A program made the position numbers and the translations under genes. Shown here piece after piece: positions 25,415 through 33,360 of a DNA stretch of 64,000 nucleotides. Below the pieces are notes generated by a model. It ran no database searches and was not told the DNA's origin. It saw only the letters and a list, made by a program, of their open reading frames with translations. The stretch is from Brevibacterium daeguense (GTDB lineage: Bacteria; Actinomycetota; Actinomycetes; Actinomycetales; Brevibacteriaceae), in assembly GCF_021729135.1 (NCBI RefSeq), contig NZ_JAJTWW010000021.1, forward strand, positions 1-64,000, read 5' to 3'. Within the stretch, counting starts at the first letter, position 1; every line of letters begins with the position of its first letter.

Positions 25415-26731
25415 ATGGCCTCGGACCCAGCTGCAGGTGCCAGGGAGGACGACCGGGCGCGGACGAGCAGTTCCCGTGCCCGCCTCGGCATCTCCCTCTT
25501 CTTCTTCCTCAACGGCTTCATCGCCGCGGGTCTGCTGGCTCGCCTGCCGGAGGTCAAGAGTCACCTCGAGCTGACGACGGTGGCCTTCGGACTCATCGTC
25601 GCGGCCTTCCCGCTGGGCTCCATCAGCGCGGCGTGGCTGCCCGCCCCGCTGATCCGGCGCTTCGGCGCCGCGGAGGTGGCCGGGGCGGGAACCGTCATCC
25701 TGGCGCTGATCTTCGCCACGGCAGGGTTCGCCTCGGCGCCGTGGCTGCTGGCCCTCCTGCTGCTGCTGGGCGGGTTCATGGACGCGGTCGTCGACGCGTC
25801 CCAGAACGTGCACGGGCTCGCGGTCGAGCGGCTGCGCGGGAAGTCGATCTTCAACTCCCTGCATGCCGCCTGGAGCGTGGGATCGGTGACCGGCGGCGCA
25901 CTCGGACTGGGTGCCGGGGCACTGCTCATCCCGCTGTCGACCCACCTCGTGGTCTCCGGCAGCCTGGCCGTGCTCATCGCGGGCTGGGCCTGGTCCCTGA
26001 CGGTCCTGTCGAAGAGAGCTCCTGCCTACAATCTTGTCGGCTCGATGGGACCGGGAGCCGCTCCGGCCGGGGAGCGGGCCGACGCGGCAGCCGGCGGTGC
26101 GGCGGCCGGCGGTGCGGCGGCCGGCGGGGCGACAGCGGACGGGAACTCCGCCAAGCCCTGGGCGCTCCTGATCGCGATCATCGCCCTCGGCCTGCTGGGG
26201 GCGCTCATCGAAGATCTCGGGATGAACTGGTCGTCCGTCTACCTGAACCAGGTCGCGGGAGTCCCGGTGCATACCGCGGGAGCTGCGTATGTCGTGGCCC
26301 TCGGCGGCCAGCTCATCGCCCGCCTGCTCGCCGATGCGACGACCGACCGCATCGGCCGTCCCGCGGTCGTGCGGGCAGGCGGTGTGCTCGTCGTGTGCGG
26401 AATGCTGCTGGCGATGCTCGTCGCGGAGCCCTGGGCGGTGGTGATCGCCTTCTTCCTGTCCGGGTTCGGGTCTGCGACCTTCATCCCCAGCGCCTATGCC
26501 GCCGCTGGCGCTCTGCCAGGGTTCCGCCACGGCACGGCGATCACGCTGACGAGCTGGGTGCTGCGGATCGGCATGCTCGTGTCCTCACCGCTGCTCGGCT
26601 ATGCGGCCGGACTCGTCGGGCTGCGCTATGCCCTGGTCATCACGCTCGCAGCCGGGGTGGGAGCGGTGTTCGCCGCCGGCTGGATCGGCGCGGGCCGGCG
26701 CCGCCGACGGGTGCGCGAACGCATCGCGTGA
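25415..26731 (+). CDS. MFS transporter (fucose permease-like, unknown substrate)
   Basis: A 438-aa major facilitator with about 12 membrane segments. It begins LGISLFFFLNGFIAAGLLARLPEVKSHL, the pattern of sugar/drug MFS proteins such as YbjJ and FucP-like permeases. The central cytoplasmic linker contains Ala-Ala-Ala-Gly-Gly repeated three times from a 15-bp DNA repeat. The start ATG at 25415 is taken because hydrophobic family similarity begins just after it. TAGACT lies 8 nt upstream, one base more than the usual leaderless spacing. A much longer upstream frame is the shadow of the amidase gene. Confidence 0.8.
   Translation: MASDPAAGAREDDRARTSSSRARLGISLFFFLNGFIAAGLLARLPEVKSHLELTTVAFGLIVAAFPLGSISAAWLPAPLIRRFGAAEVAGAGTVILALIFATAGFASAPWLLALLLLLGGFMDAVVDASQNVHGLAVERLRGKSIFNSLHAAWSVGSVTGGALGLGAGALLIPLSTHLVVSGSLAVLIAGWAWSLTVLSKRAPAYNLVGSMGPGAAPAGERADAAAGGAAAGGAAAGGATADGNSAKPWALLIAIIALGLLGALIEDLGMNWSSVYLNQVAGVPVHTAGAAYVVALGGQLIARLLADATTDRIGRPAVVRAGGVLVVCGMLLAMLVAEPWAVVIAFFLSGFGSATFIPSAYAAAGALPGFRHGTAITLTSWVLRIGMLVSSPLLGYAAGLVGLRYALVITLAAGVGAVFAAGWIGAGRRRRRVRERIA
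26084..26128 (+). repeat. Three in-frame 15-bp repeats inside the MFS gene
   Basis: GCGGC(A/G)GCCGGCGG(T/G) repeated three times head to tail. It encodes five-residue AAAGG units in the loop between the two transporter halves. Length variation here would keep the frame. Confidence 0.75.
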
Positions 26732-26748
26732 AGCACGGGGAAGCACGG

Positions 26749-26810
26749 GTGAGGCACGGGAAACGCGCCTGATGCGCGGGTGAGGCACGGGGAGGCGCGC
26801 CTGATGCGCG
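26749..26810 (+). repeat. 31-bp tandem duplication after the MFS stop codon
   Basis: Two 31-bp units starting GTGAGGCACGGG and ending CGCCTGATGCGCGG (26749-26779 and 26780-26810) with a few mismatches. They are preceded by shorter AAGCACGGG copies that begin right at the TGA (26729-26731). Confidence 0.75.
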
Positions 26811-26829
26811 GAGAGGCGCGGGCGGGAGT

Positions 26830-27702
26830 TCAGATCTCCAGGGAGCCGCTGATCACGGTGCTGGTCGCACCGCTGACCCAGATATCGGCGCCGGCCTTCT
26901 CGATGCCGACGATCCCGGCCCGGCCCAGCTGAGTTCCCTGCGAGACGGTGTACTTCTCCGGGGCCGCACCGGTGCCGATCAGCCATTGGGCCAGGCCTGC
27001 GTTGAGGCTGCCGGTCACCGGGTCCTCCGGCACTCCGATCCCGGGGACGAACGCCCGCACCTCGAAGTCGGCCGGCCGGTCGACCGGGGTGCCAGGGGTG
27101 TGGGACCCGCCGGTCGCCTCCGGGTAGGCCCCGATCACGCCGATCCGGAGGCCCTCGAAGCGGGAGAAGTCGGGCCGCAGCTCGCGCACCAGCCGAGCGT
27201 CGGTGAGCTGGAGGCCCATCCAGCCCGGGCCGTTGTCCACCCAGCTGCTCGCGACCAGATCGGCCGGGGAGATCTGCAGCGCGGTGACCGCCAGCCGCAG
27301 GTCCTCCTCGTCGACCTTGCCGAAGCGGATCAGCGGCGGTGCTGCGAACGCGATTCCGGTGTCGGCGAGGCGCAGGGTGACCAGGCCCGCCGCGCACTCC
27401 TGGACGACCGCGCCTGCTCGCCGGGGCCGGCCCCCGTTCTCGAGCCAGGCGTGCGCGGAGCCCAGCGTGGGGTGTCCGGCGAACGGCAGCTCGCCGCCCG
27501 GGGTGAAGATGCGCAGCCGGTAGTCCGCCTCCGGCGTGGTGGGCCGCAGCAGGAAGGTCGTCTCCGACAGGTTCGTCCAGCGGGCGAACGCCGCCATGGT
27601 CGAGTCGTCGAGGTCATCCGCCCCGTGCACCACGGCAACGGGGTTGCCACCCAAGGGGCGCGAGGCGAAGACGTCGACCTGGGAGAATCGAAAGGCTGCC
27701 AT
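26830..27702 (-). CDS. PhzF-family isomerase-like protein
   Basis: A 290-aa PhzF/DAP-epimerase-fold protein. It opens FRFSQVDVFASRPLGGNPVA (residues 4-23), and Glu in NLSETTFLL near 47 corresponds to the PhzF catalytic acid. It ends with GVPEDPVTGSLNAGLAQWL near 215-235. PhzF of phenazine synthesis isomerises dihydro-3-hydroxyanthranilate. No other phenazine gene is nearby, so this is one of the many PhzF-like proteins of unknown substrate. The start at 27702 is supported by a -10 element 7 nt upstream. A 33-residue repetitive upstream extension in frame was rejected. Confidence 0.83.
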   Translation of the reverse strand: MAAFRFSQVDVFASRPLGGNPVAVVHGADDLDDSTMAAFARWTNLSETTFLLRPTTPEADYRLRIFTPGGELPFAGHPTLGSAHAWLENGGRPRRAGAVVQECAAGLVTLRLADTGIAFAAPPLIRFGKVDEEDLRLAVTALQISPADLVASSWVDNGPGWMGLQLTDARLVRELRPDFSRFEGLRIGVIGAYPEATGGSHTPGTPVDRPADFEVRAFVPGIGVPEDPVTGSLNAGLAQWLIGTGAAPEKYTVSQGTQLGRAGIVGIEKAGADIWVSGATSTVISGSLEI

Positions 27703-27709
27703 GACCTCA

Positions 27710-27715
27710 ACTCTA
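27710..27715 (-). promoter_or_regulatory. -10 element of the phzF-like gene leaderless promoter
   Basis: Minus-strand TAGAGT, 7 nt before the ATG at 27702. Confidence 0.55.
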
Positions 27716-27720
27716 TTCCC

Positions 27721-27801
27721 AGACTGGATTGCAAACTCGCTTCCAGCGTCCATTTCAAACTCGCTGCCTGCGTGCATGCCAGACTGTATTTCAGCGTTCA
27801 T
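27721..27801. repeat. Direct repeats upstream of the phzF-like promoter
   Basis: CAAACTCGCT plus similar flanks recurs at a 24-bp spacing (27732 and 27756). AGACTGNATT recurs at a 60-bp spacing (27721 and 27781), as do CAGCGTNCAT blocks. The repeats stand directly upstream of the -10 element, where an activator or repressor would bind. Confidence 0.5.
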
Positions 27802-27890
27802 GCCAGCCTGCGACAGGATGTTCTGGGTCTCGTTGCAGAGGATCTGGGGATCTCGCGTCCCCGCGGGGACGTTTTGCGGATGCGTGCGGG

Positions 27891-29603
27891 TCAGGCCGCG
27901 CGACCGCGCGAGCCGTCGTCGTCCTCGGGTCCGGTTCGTTGTCCGAGGAAGCGTGCGGCGTCGAAGATCCACCGCACGCATTCTCCGAGATCGAAGCCTT
28001 CGCCGCCCCCGATGGTGCTGATGCGGTCCGGACTCGGCAGCGTGGCTGCGGGGACTGTCCCCAGGATGTCTGCGGGTGCAGGCGGGCTCGTCGTCACCTC
28101 TTGTGCCGCCGGGCTGAACATATGATCGGAATCGGCGGCGTCGCGTTTCCGGATCGTGGCGGTGTCGAAGACCCGCATCTCCTTGTCGGGGTCCTCCGGC
28201 GGCACCAGGCGCGTCCCGTCCTCGGTGGCGAAGTCGAAGCCGCTGGTCGCCTGCAGCGCGCCCGTGAAGGGAGTCGTCGCGCGGGTGATGAGGAGGTGGT
28301 GCTCGTGGACGGCGATGTGGTGTGAGCGGCACAGCAGCAGCATCGCGTCGAGGTCGGTAGGTCCGCCCCGCGACCAGGGTCGGATGTGGTGGGCCTCCAG
28401 ACGGCGGGTGCGACTGCAGCCGGGGAACTGGCAACCGACGTCCCGGATTGCCAGCGCTCGTCGCTGCTTGGGAGAGGCCAGCCTGCGGGACCGGCCTAGG
28501 GCGAGGACGTCGGCCGAAGCGTCGATCAGGGCGCCGACCAGCGGGGACTCGCACATCAGCCGGGCAGCCGTCGCGCCGGTGATCGGCCCGTACCCCTCGA
28601 TCCTCGCAACACCGTCGACACGGCGACGTGCTGGCCCGGCGGGCTTGCTGGGGCCGGCAGGCAGGGCGGGATCGCGTTCAGGGGTGGCCTCTGAACGCGA
28701 GGTCGTTGTCGTGCCGCCGTCGGCTTCCGGTGCGGTCGATGCTTCCGAAGCGGCTGCTCGGGCTGCGCCGGGAGTCTCAGCGGCGGCGACCGCGTCGGTT
28801 GAAATGTGGACGTACACCTCGGCTCGCCGCCTCGCTGCGCCTGTCGCGGACGGGTTGCGGGAACCGAGGCGCAGCAGGTGCAGCAGCCGATCCACACGGG
28901 ACACGTGCTCCTCAGAACCAGCACCGCCACCCGGTGCGGCGGAAGCAGGCAGGGTGGCGGGGTCGGTGTCCGGGCGCTGCTCGGAGCGGATCTGCTCATC
29001 GACGGCCGCATCGACCAGCACCAACAGCTCCGCGGCTTCGGCCTCGGGCAGTTCGATGGTGATCCGCGCCCGACCGCCACCTTCCAAGGGGTGGACGCGG
29101 AAGACGTCGTCGGGCAGCTCCCGGGGCGACTCCTCGCCTTCTACCGGGGCGATCCGCCGGTAGACCGACACCATCCGCGACAGCTGGGAGGCCTGCGCGT
29201 ACTGGCACATGCGGGCCGCTTCCTCCTGGTCGATCCGGCCTGCCAGCCGGGTGATCTCGCGCACCTTCGAGTAGGACACCCGCCCGGCGGCGAACAGCGC
29301 CGCCACCTGAGGCAGCCGGCGCAGACCTCGCATCACGCGCAGGTACTCCCGGGCGGTGTGCAGGTTCATCTCGCACACCTGGGCGACCCAGTGGGGCAGA
29401 GAGCGGATGCCGATCCAGCCCTCCCATGCCCCGGTCCTCTCGATCCGGTCCAGCACAGCCAGGAATTCGGCCTGACACTGCGCCACCCTCGCGGCCGCCT
29501 CCCGTGCCGCTCGCACCAGCTCGTCTCTGTCCGCTGGCTCCACAAAGTCCGGCTCCGCAGAGCCGATCGGCTCCGATCCTGTCCCTACGTCGGTGTGGCG
29601 CAT
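27891..29603 (-). CDS. DUF222 domain HNH endonuclease-family protein
   Basis: A 570-aa protein. Residues about 25-330 are the helical DUF222 region (AECQ-type start, MCQYAQASQLSRMV near 150). A Pro/Ala/Thr-rich linker follows. The HNH nuclease domain near 430-490 has CQFPGCSRTRRLEAHHIRPW, then RGGPTDLDAMLLLCRSHH, which provides the metal-binding His/Asn-type residues. The start at 29603 follows GGGGAGGAG. The family is multi-copy in actinobacteria and its role (DNA repair, mobility or defence) is not known. A C-terminal fragment of a second member is at 1-522. It is divergent from idi. Confidence 0.85.
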   Translation of the reverse strand: MRHTDVGTGSEPIGSAEPDFVEPADRDELVRAAREAAARVAQCQAEFLAVLDRIERTGAWEGWIGIRSLPHWVAQVCEMNLHTAREYLRVMRGLRRLPQVAALFAAGRVSYSKVREITRLAGRIDQEEAARMCQYAQASQLSRMVSVYRRIAPVEGEESPRELPDDVFRVHPLEGGGRARITIELPEAEAAELLVLVDAAVDEQIRSEQRPDTDPATLPASAAPGGGAGSEEHVSRVDRLLHLLRLGSRNPSATGAARRRAEVYVHISTDAVAAAETPGAARAAASEASTAPEADGGTTTTSRSEATPERDPALPAGPSKPAGPARRRVDGVARIEGYGPITGATAARLMCESPLVGALIDASADVLALGRSRRLASPKQRRALAIRDVGCQFPGCSRTRRLEAHHIRPWSRGGPTDLDAMLLLCRSHHIAVHEHHLLITRATTPFTGALQATSGFDFATEDGTRLVPPEDPDKEMRVFDTATIRKRDAADSDHMFSPAAQEVTTSPPAPADILGTVPAATLPSPDRISTIGGGEGFDLGECVRWIFDAARFLGQRTGPEDDDGSRGRAA

Positions 29604-29844
29604 CGCGCATCTCCTCCCCTTCGAGCACTGCCGGTGATCCGTCGGCAAAAGCGATGAAACCACGATATAAACACGCACGGACATGCCCTGTTCGAAACTG
29701 ATGGACGTCGGCGAGCGGGTGCACTGCTGCTCTGCGCATGGGCGACACGACGCCTGGCTCGTCCCGCCCGGCGACCGCCCAGACCTCACTCAGCTGACGC
29801 CCGCTCCGTTAGAGTGATTGGACCCTGCGACTGGAGGTTCGCCC

Positions 29845-30387
29845 ATGTCCAGCTCTGAAGAGCTCGTCGTCCTGCTCGACGAATCCGGTTCGCCGATCGG
29901 CACCCACCCCAAGGCGACCGTGCACGGCTCGGACACCCCGCTGCACCTGGCCTTCTCGTGCTTCCTGTACAACGACGCCGGAGAGACCCTGCTGACCCGG
30001 CGCGCGCTCACCAAGCTCACGTGGCCGGGCGTGTGGACCAACGCCTTCTGCGGACACCCCGGTCCGGACGAGCCGTTCGCCGAGGCGATCGCCCGCCGCG
30101 CCGAAGACGAACTCGGCTGCCAGGTCGCGGACATCGCTGAGACGCTGCCGGACTTCAGATACCGCGCCGTCGACGCCTCGGGCGTCGTCGAGAACGAGAT
30201 CTGCCCGGTCTTCACCGCCAGGCTCGTGGGTGATGTCCGACCGCGGGCCGACGAGGTCGCCGAGTTCGGCTGGATCACCCCGGAGAACCTCACCTCCGCC
30301 CTGCAGGCTGCCCCCTTCGTCTTCAGCCCCTGGCTCATCGAGGAATGGGAGCAATTAGTTGGGCTGACCAGGGGCAGGCGGGGCTGA
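29845..30387 (+). CDS. idi: Isopentenyl-diphosphate delta-isomerase, type I
   Basis: A 180-aa Nudix-fold isomerase interconverting IPP and DMAPP in the cytosol. It has TRRALTKLTWPGVWTNAFCG (catalytic Cys near 67 in TNAFCGHP), the RRAEDELG metal-binding helix near 90, and the second catalytic Glu region VENEICPVF near 117. ATG at 29845 follows GGAGG, and a TAGAGT -10 element at about 29810 gives a short leader. It supplies DMAPP for prenyl chains, including the C5 units used by the carotenoid operon 10 kb away. A 20-bp tandem duplication covers its stop codon. The assignment is secure. Confidence 0.92.
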   Translation: MSSSEELVVLLDESGSPIGTHPKATVHGSDTPLHLAFSCFLYNDAGETLLTRRALTKLTWPGVWTNAFCGHPGPDEPFAEAIARRAEDELGCQVADIAETLPDFRYRAVDASGVVENEICPVFTARLVGDVRPRADEVAEFGWITPENLTSALQAAPFVFSPWLIEEWEQLVGLTRGRRG

Positions 30388-30400
30388 CCAGGAGCAGGCG
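30361..30400 (+). repeat. 20-bp tandem duplication across the idi stop codon
   Basis: GGGCTGACCAGGGGCAGGCG is followed by the same 20 bp with one mismatch. Because 20 is not a multiple of three, the actual stop (30385-30387) is in the second copy, so the duplication changed the C-terminus. Confidence 0.8.
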
Positions 30401-30443
30401 GGCGCTCGCCGGCCCTGCTGCCCGGCTCGTCGGCGAGTCCCGC

Positions 30444-30449
30444 TAGTCT
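30444..30449 (+). promoter_or_regulatory. -10 element of a leaderless promoter
   Basis: TAGTCT, 6 nt before the ATG at 30456. Confidence 0.55.
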
Positions 30450-30455
30450 GTCGTC

Positions 30456-31376
30456 ATGGACTTCAATGATGCAGCCACAGGAGATTCGATGACGACACCG
30501 GCAGCCCGCGACACCGCACCCACCGGCTTTTCGACCGCCGAGGGCATTGCGCCCGCGCAGACGGCCTCGACAGAGGCGTCGATCCGGGCCGACCGACCGG
30601 AGCCCGGGGTCACCCGGATCACCTTCTGCCGCCCCGAGCGGATGAACACCGCCGACATCGACTTCGTCGCGCAGCTGAAGGCGGCCCTCGCCGAGGTCGA
30701 CGCGGACCTCGACACCCGCGTGCTCGTCCTCACCGGCCAGGGGCGTGCGTTCTGCGCCGGTCTCAACCTCACCGGCTACGGCGACGAGGATCTCATCGAC
30801 GAGCAGGGACTGCTCCCGCGGGCGATGGGCCGTCAGAAGGAGATCGCCGACCTCGTCGCGCGGATCCGGGGACTGCGCGTGCCGGTGATCGCAGCGGTCA
30901 ACGGAGCGACAGCGGGCGTGGGTCTGTCGATCCTGTGCGCCTCCGACGTCCGCTACGCGGTGCCGGACGCAAACTTCGCCGTCGGCTACATTCGGGCAGG
31001 ATTCTCCGCGTGTGACATGGGCCTGTCCTGGCTGCTGCCGCGGATCATCGGCGCTGCCCGCGCGCAGGAGCTCATGCTCACCGGCCGGCGCTTCACTCCG
31101 GCGGAGGCGGCGAGCTTCGGACTCCTCGCCGCCGTCGTCGAGCCGGACGAGCTCATGGACCGTGCGCTGGAGACAGCCCGGCAGATCATGCTCAACGCGC
31201 CGATCTCGGTGGAATTCACGAAGGAGGGGCTGTGGAAGTCGCTCGAGATCCCATCCTTCGAGGCCGCAGTCGAATTCGAGAATCGGCAGCAGATCTACAC
31301 GGCTCTCACCGAGGACCGCGCCGAGGCGACCGCATCCTTCCTGGAGAAGCGGGCTCCGGTCTACCGCCGTCGGTAG
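30456..31376 (+). CDS. Enoyl-CoA hydratase/isomerase family protein
   Basis: A 306-aa crotonase-fold protein with an extra N-terminal stretch of about 45 residues. Oxyanion-hole segments are GQGRAFCAGLNLTGYG (near 97) and AVNGATAGVGLSILCASDVR (near 150). The active-site region is YIRAGFSACDMGLSWLLPR. Two starts compete: ATG at 30456 has a leaderless -10 element, and ATG at 30489 has AGGAGA 4 nt upstream. The classical catalytic Glu residues are not obvious (the second region has FSACDMG), so the reaction is open. It is monocistronic. Confidence 0.85.
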   Translation: MDFNDAATGDSMTTPAARDTAPTGFSTAEGIAPAQTASTEASIRADRPEPGVTRITFCRPERMNTADIDFVAQLKAALAEVDADLDTRVLVLTGQGRAFCAGLNLTGYGDEDLIDEQGLLPRAMGRQKEIADLVARIRGLRVPVIAAVNGATAGVGLSILCASDVRYAVPDANFAVGYIRAGFSACDMGLSWLLPRIIGAARAQELMLTGRRFTPAEAASFGLLAAVVEPDELMDRALETARQIMLNAPISVEFTKEGLWKSLEIPSFEAAVEFENRQQIYTALTEDRAEATASFLEKRAPVYRRR

Positions 31377-31434
31377 GAGGTCGAAGCCGCCGGCGGTAAG
31401 GGAGCGCTTCCTGGTGAGCGGACCGACGCCCGGC

Positions 31435-31440
31435 TAGCCT
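31435..31440 (+). promoter_or_regulatory. -10 element of a leaderless promoter
   Basis: TAGCCT, 7 nt before the GTG start at 31448. Confidence 0.55.
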
Positions 31441-31447
31441 GGCAGAC

Positions 31448-32779
31448 GTGAGCGCGACCGAGAGAATCTATTCCCTGCTGATGAAGCGGGATCCGCAGGC
31501 GGAGCAGGCGTTGCCGGACGAGGTGCGGCGCAACGTCCCGCGCAACGGACTTCGCCTGGTCCTTGCCAACGCCCTGCAGTCCTCGGGTGATCAGACCGTC
31601 AACGCCTCCACGGTGCTGCCGTGGCTGTTCCACGCACTCGGAGTGCCCGCTGCGCTGACCGGCGTGCTCGTCCCGATTCGCGAGTCCGGATCGATGCTGC
31701 CGCAGGCGCTCCTGACCCCGATGATCCTGCGCGTCCGGTACCGGAAGCGAGTCTTCATCGCCGGGGCCGTGGTCCAGGCGCTGTCGGTGGCACTGATGGC
31801 GGCCACGGCCGCGCTCGGTCAGGGGCTGGCGGCCGGGCTCGTCATCGTGGGCGCGCTGGTGGTGTTCTCGCTGGGACGGTGCCTGTGCTCGATCTCGTCC
31901 AAGGACGTGCAGGGCCGCACCGTGCCGAAGGGGCAGCGTGGCCAGATCAACGGACTGGCCACCGCCGCCTCGGGCCTGGTGGCCATCACGTTGGGACTGG
32001 GCATCCGGCTGTTCGGCGGCGAGGACCTGCAGGCGGGGCAGCTCGCCTGGCTGCTGGCCGCCGGAGCCGCCCTCTGGGTGGCGGTGGCCGTCGTCTACAC
32101 CGGCATCTGCGAACCCGCCGGCGAGGAGGAGCGTGAGCCTGCGCGCGGCGCCGGCGAGGAGGCGAAGCGCTGGTTCGCGGAGACCTTCGGGCTGTTGCGC
32201 GACGACCGCGCCTTCCGCCACTTCGTCACCGTTCGCAGCTTCCTCCTGGTGTCGGCGCTCAGCCCACCCTTCGTGGTGGCCCTGTCGATCAGCTCCGGGA
32301 CGGACAGTCTGGCGGGCCTCGGCGGCTTCATCATCGCCTCGGGTCTCGCCGCGCTGCTGGGCGGGCGCCTCTTCGGCCGGCTCGCCGACCGGTCGAGCAA
32401 GCAGCTGATGACGGTCGGGGCGGGAGTCGCCTCGGGCATCATCCTCGCCCTGGTGCTGATCGTCTCCCTGCCAGGGTTCACCGCTGACAGCGCGGGGGGT
32501 GCCCTGCTGTTCATCGCCGGCTACTTCCTGCTGACCCTCATGCACACCGGCGTCCGCGTAGGCCGGAAGACCTACGTCGTCGACATGGCCGAGGGTGATC
32601 AGCGGACGACCTACGTGGCGGTGTCGAACTCGGCGATGGGCCTGATCCTGCTCATCGTCGGCGGCATCAGCTCGCTGCTGGCGATCCTCGGCGTGGTCTG
32701 GGCCCTGGTGTTCCTGGCCGCGATGGGCCTGGCGGGCGTGTTCGCCGGCGCGCGCCTGCCCGAGGTGTCTCGGGGCTGA
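31448..32779 (+). CDS. MFS-type membrane transporter
   Basis: A 443-aa protein with about 12 hydrophobic segments (for example 40-60, 100-140, 175-220, then six more after residue 255). A cytoplasmic loop near 220-250 is Glu/Arg-rich. A GRLFGRLADRSSKQLMTVGAG stretch near 303-323 is the conserved MFS loop motif of the second half. No substrate motif is recognised. The GTG start is fixed by a -10 element 7 nt upstream. It is convergent with the cupin gene, with 18 bp between stops. Confidence 0.8.
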   Translation: MSATERIYSLLMKRDPQAEQALPDEVRRNVPRNGLRLVLANALQSSGDQTVNASTVLPWLFHALGVPAALTGVLVPIRESGSMLPQALLTPMILRVRYRKRVFIAGAVVQALSVALMAATAALGQGLAAGLVIVGALVVFSLGRCLCSISSKDVQGRTVPKGQRGQINGLATAASGLVAITLGLGIRLFGGEDLQAGQLAWLLAAGAALWVAVAVVYTGICEPAGEEEREPARGAGEEAKRWFAETFGLLRDDRAFRHFVTVRSFLLVSALSPPFVVALSISSGTDSLAGLGGFIIASGLAALLGGRLFGRLADRSSKQLMTVGAGVASGIILALVLIVSLPGFTADSAGGALLFIAGYFLLTLMHTGVRVGRKTYVVDMAEGDQRTTYVAVSNSAMGLILLIVGGISSLLAILGVVWALVFLAAMGLAGVFAGARLPEVSRG

Positions 32780-32797
32780 GCGCGCGCCGGCGGAGCC

Positions 32798-33217
32798 TCA
32801 GTCCTCGTTCGGGTCCTTCTCCTCGTCCTCCTGCGTCTTGTGCACGGTGCCGTGCACGTGCTCGGGCGGGCCGTAGATCGCGTACACCTTCATCGGCTCG
32901 TCGCCGATGTTCGTGACGTTGTGCCAGCTGCCGGCGGGCACGAGGATCACCCAGTCGTCGGAGACCTCCTCGTCGAAGGTGAGCTCGTCCTTCGACGGCC
33001 CCATCTGCACGCGGCCGCGGCCCTGCTCCAGGCGCAGGAACTGGTCGGTCTCCGGGTGGACCTCGAGCCCGATGTCGCCGCCGACCGGGATCGACATCAC
33101 GGTCATCTGGATGTGCTGGCCCGTCCAGAGGGTGGAGCGGAAGTTCTCGTTGGCGAGTGTCGCCTCTTCGATGTTGATGACGTAGGGGTTCGGTCCGTGG
33201 TCAGTGAGATCAGCCAT
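32798..33217 (-). CDS. Small cupin-domain protein
   Basis: A 139-aa single cupin. The metal-binding motifs are visible: motif 1 GGDIGLEVHPETDQFLRLEQG near 45-65 (His, Glu-like, Gln) and motif 2 PAGSWHNVTNIGDEPMKVYA near 93-112. The C-terminus is acidic (EDEEKDPNED). Such proteins often act as isomerases, dioxygenases or small-molecule sensors. The ATG at 33217 follows AGGAG at short spacing, and a longer frame without a ribosome binding site was rejected. Function beyond the fold is unknown. Confidence 0.82.
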   Translation of the reverse strand: MADLTDHGPNPYVINIEEATLANENFRSTLWTGQHIQMTVMSIPVGGDIGLEVHPETDQFLRLEQGRGRVQMGPSKDELTFDEEVSDDWVILVPAGSWHNVTNIGDEPMKVYAIYGPPEHVHGTVHKTQEDEEKDPNED

Positions 33218-33306
33218 CGTTCTCCTCATGGTCTGCGAAGCGGTGTGTCTCTGCGAAGCGTCCGTGTCTGCGGAGCTGTCTGCCATCCTACTGGGACACC
33301 TGGTGT

Positions 33307-33360
33307 GTCGCCCGTGTCACCGGCGTCGCCCGTGTCGCGCGCGTCACCCGTGTCACCGGC
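33307..33360. repeat. Three 18-bp tandem repeats across the amidohydrolase stop codon
   Basis: Units such as GTCGCCCGTGTCACCGGC occur at 33307-33324, 33325-33342 and 33343-33360. The minus-strand TGA of the amidohydrolase (33353-33355) is inside the third unit, and copies of that TCA are in the first. Confidence 0.8.

Noticed and set aside
26749..26822. Possible CRISPR-like repeats after the MFS gene
   Set aside because: The two units are contiguous with no spacers and no cas genes nearby; it is a tandem duplication.
27702..27801. N-terminal extension of the PhzF-like protein from ATG 27801
   Set aside because: Family similarity starts at 27702, where a leaderless -10 element stands. The extension is repetitive and lacks a ribosome binding site.
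27891..29603. Insertion sequence or homing element suggested by the HNH domain
   Set aside because: No terminal inverted repeats, target duplications or transposase. DUF222-HNH genes are normal chromosomal genes in actinobacteria.
33307..33360. Possible integration/attachment site made of 18-bp repeats
   Set aside because: No integrase, no tRNA and no phage genes nearby; it fits the stop-codon tandem repeat pattern.
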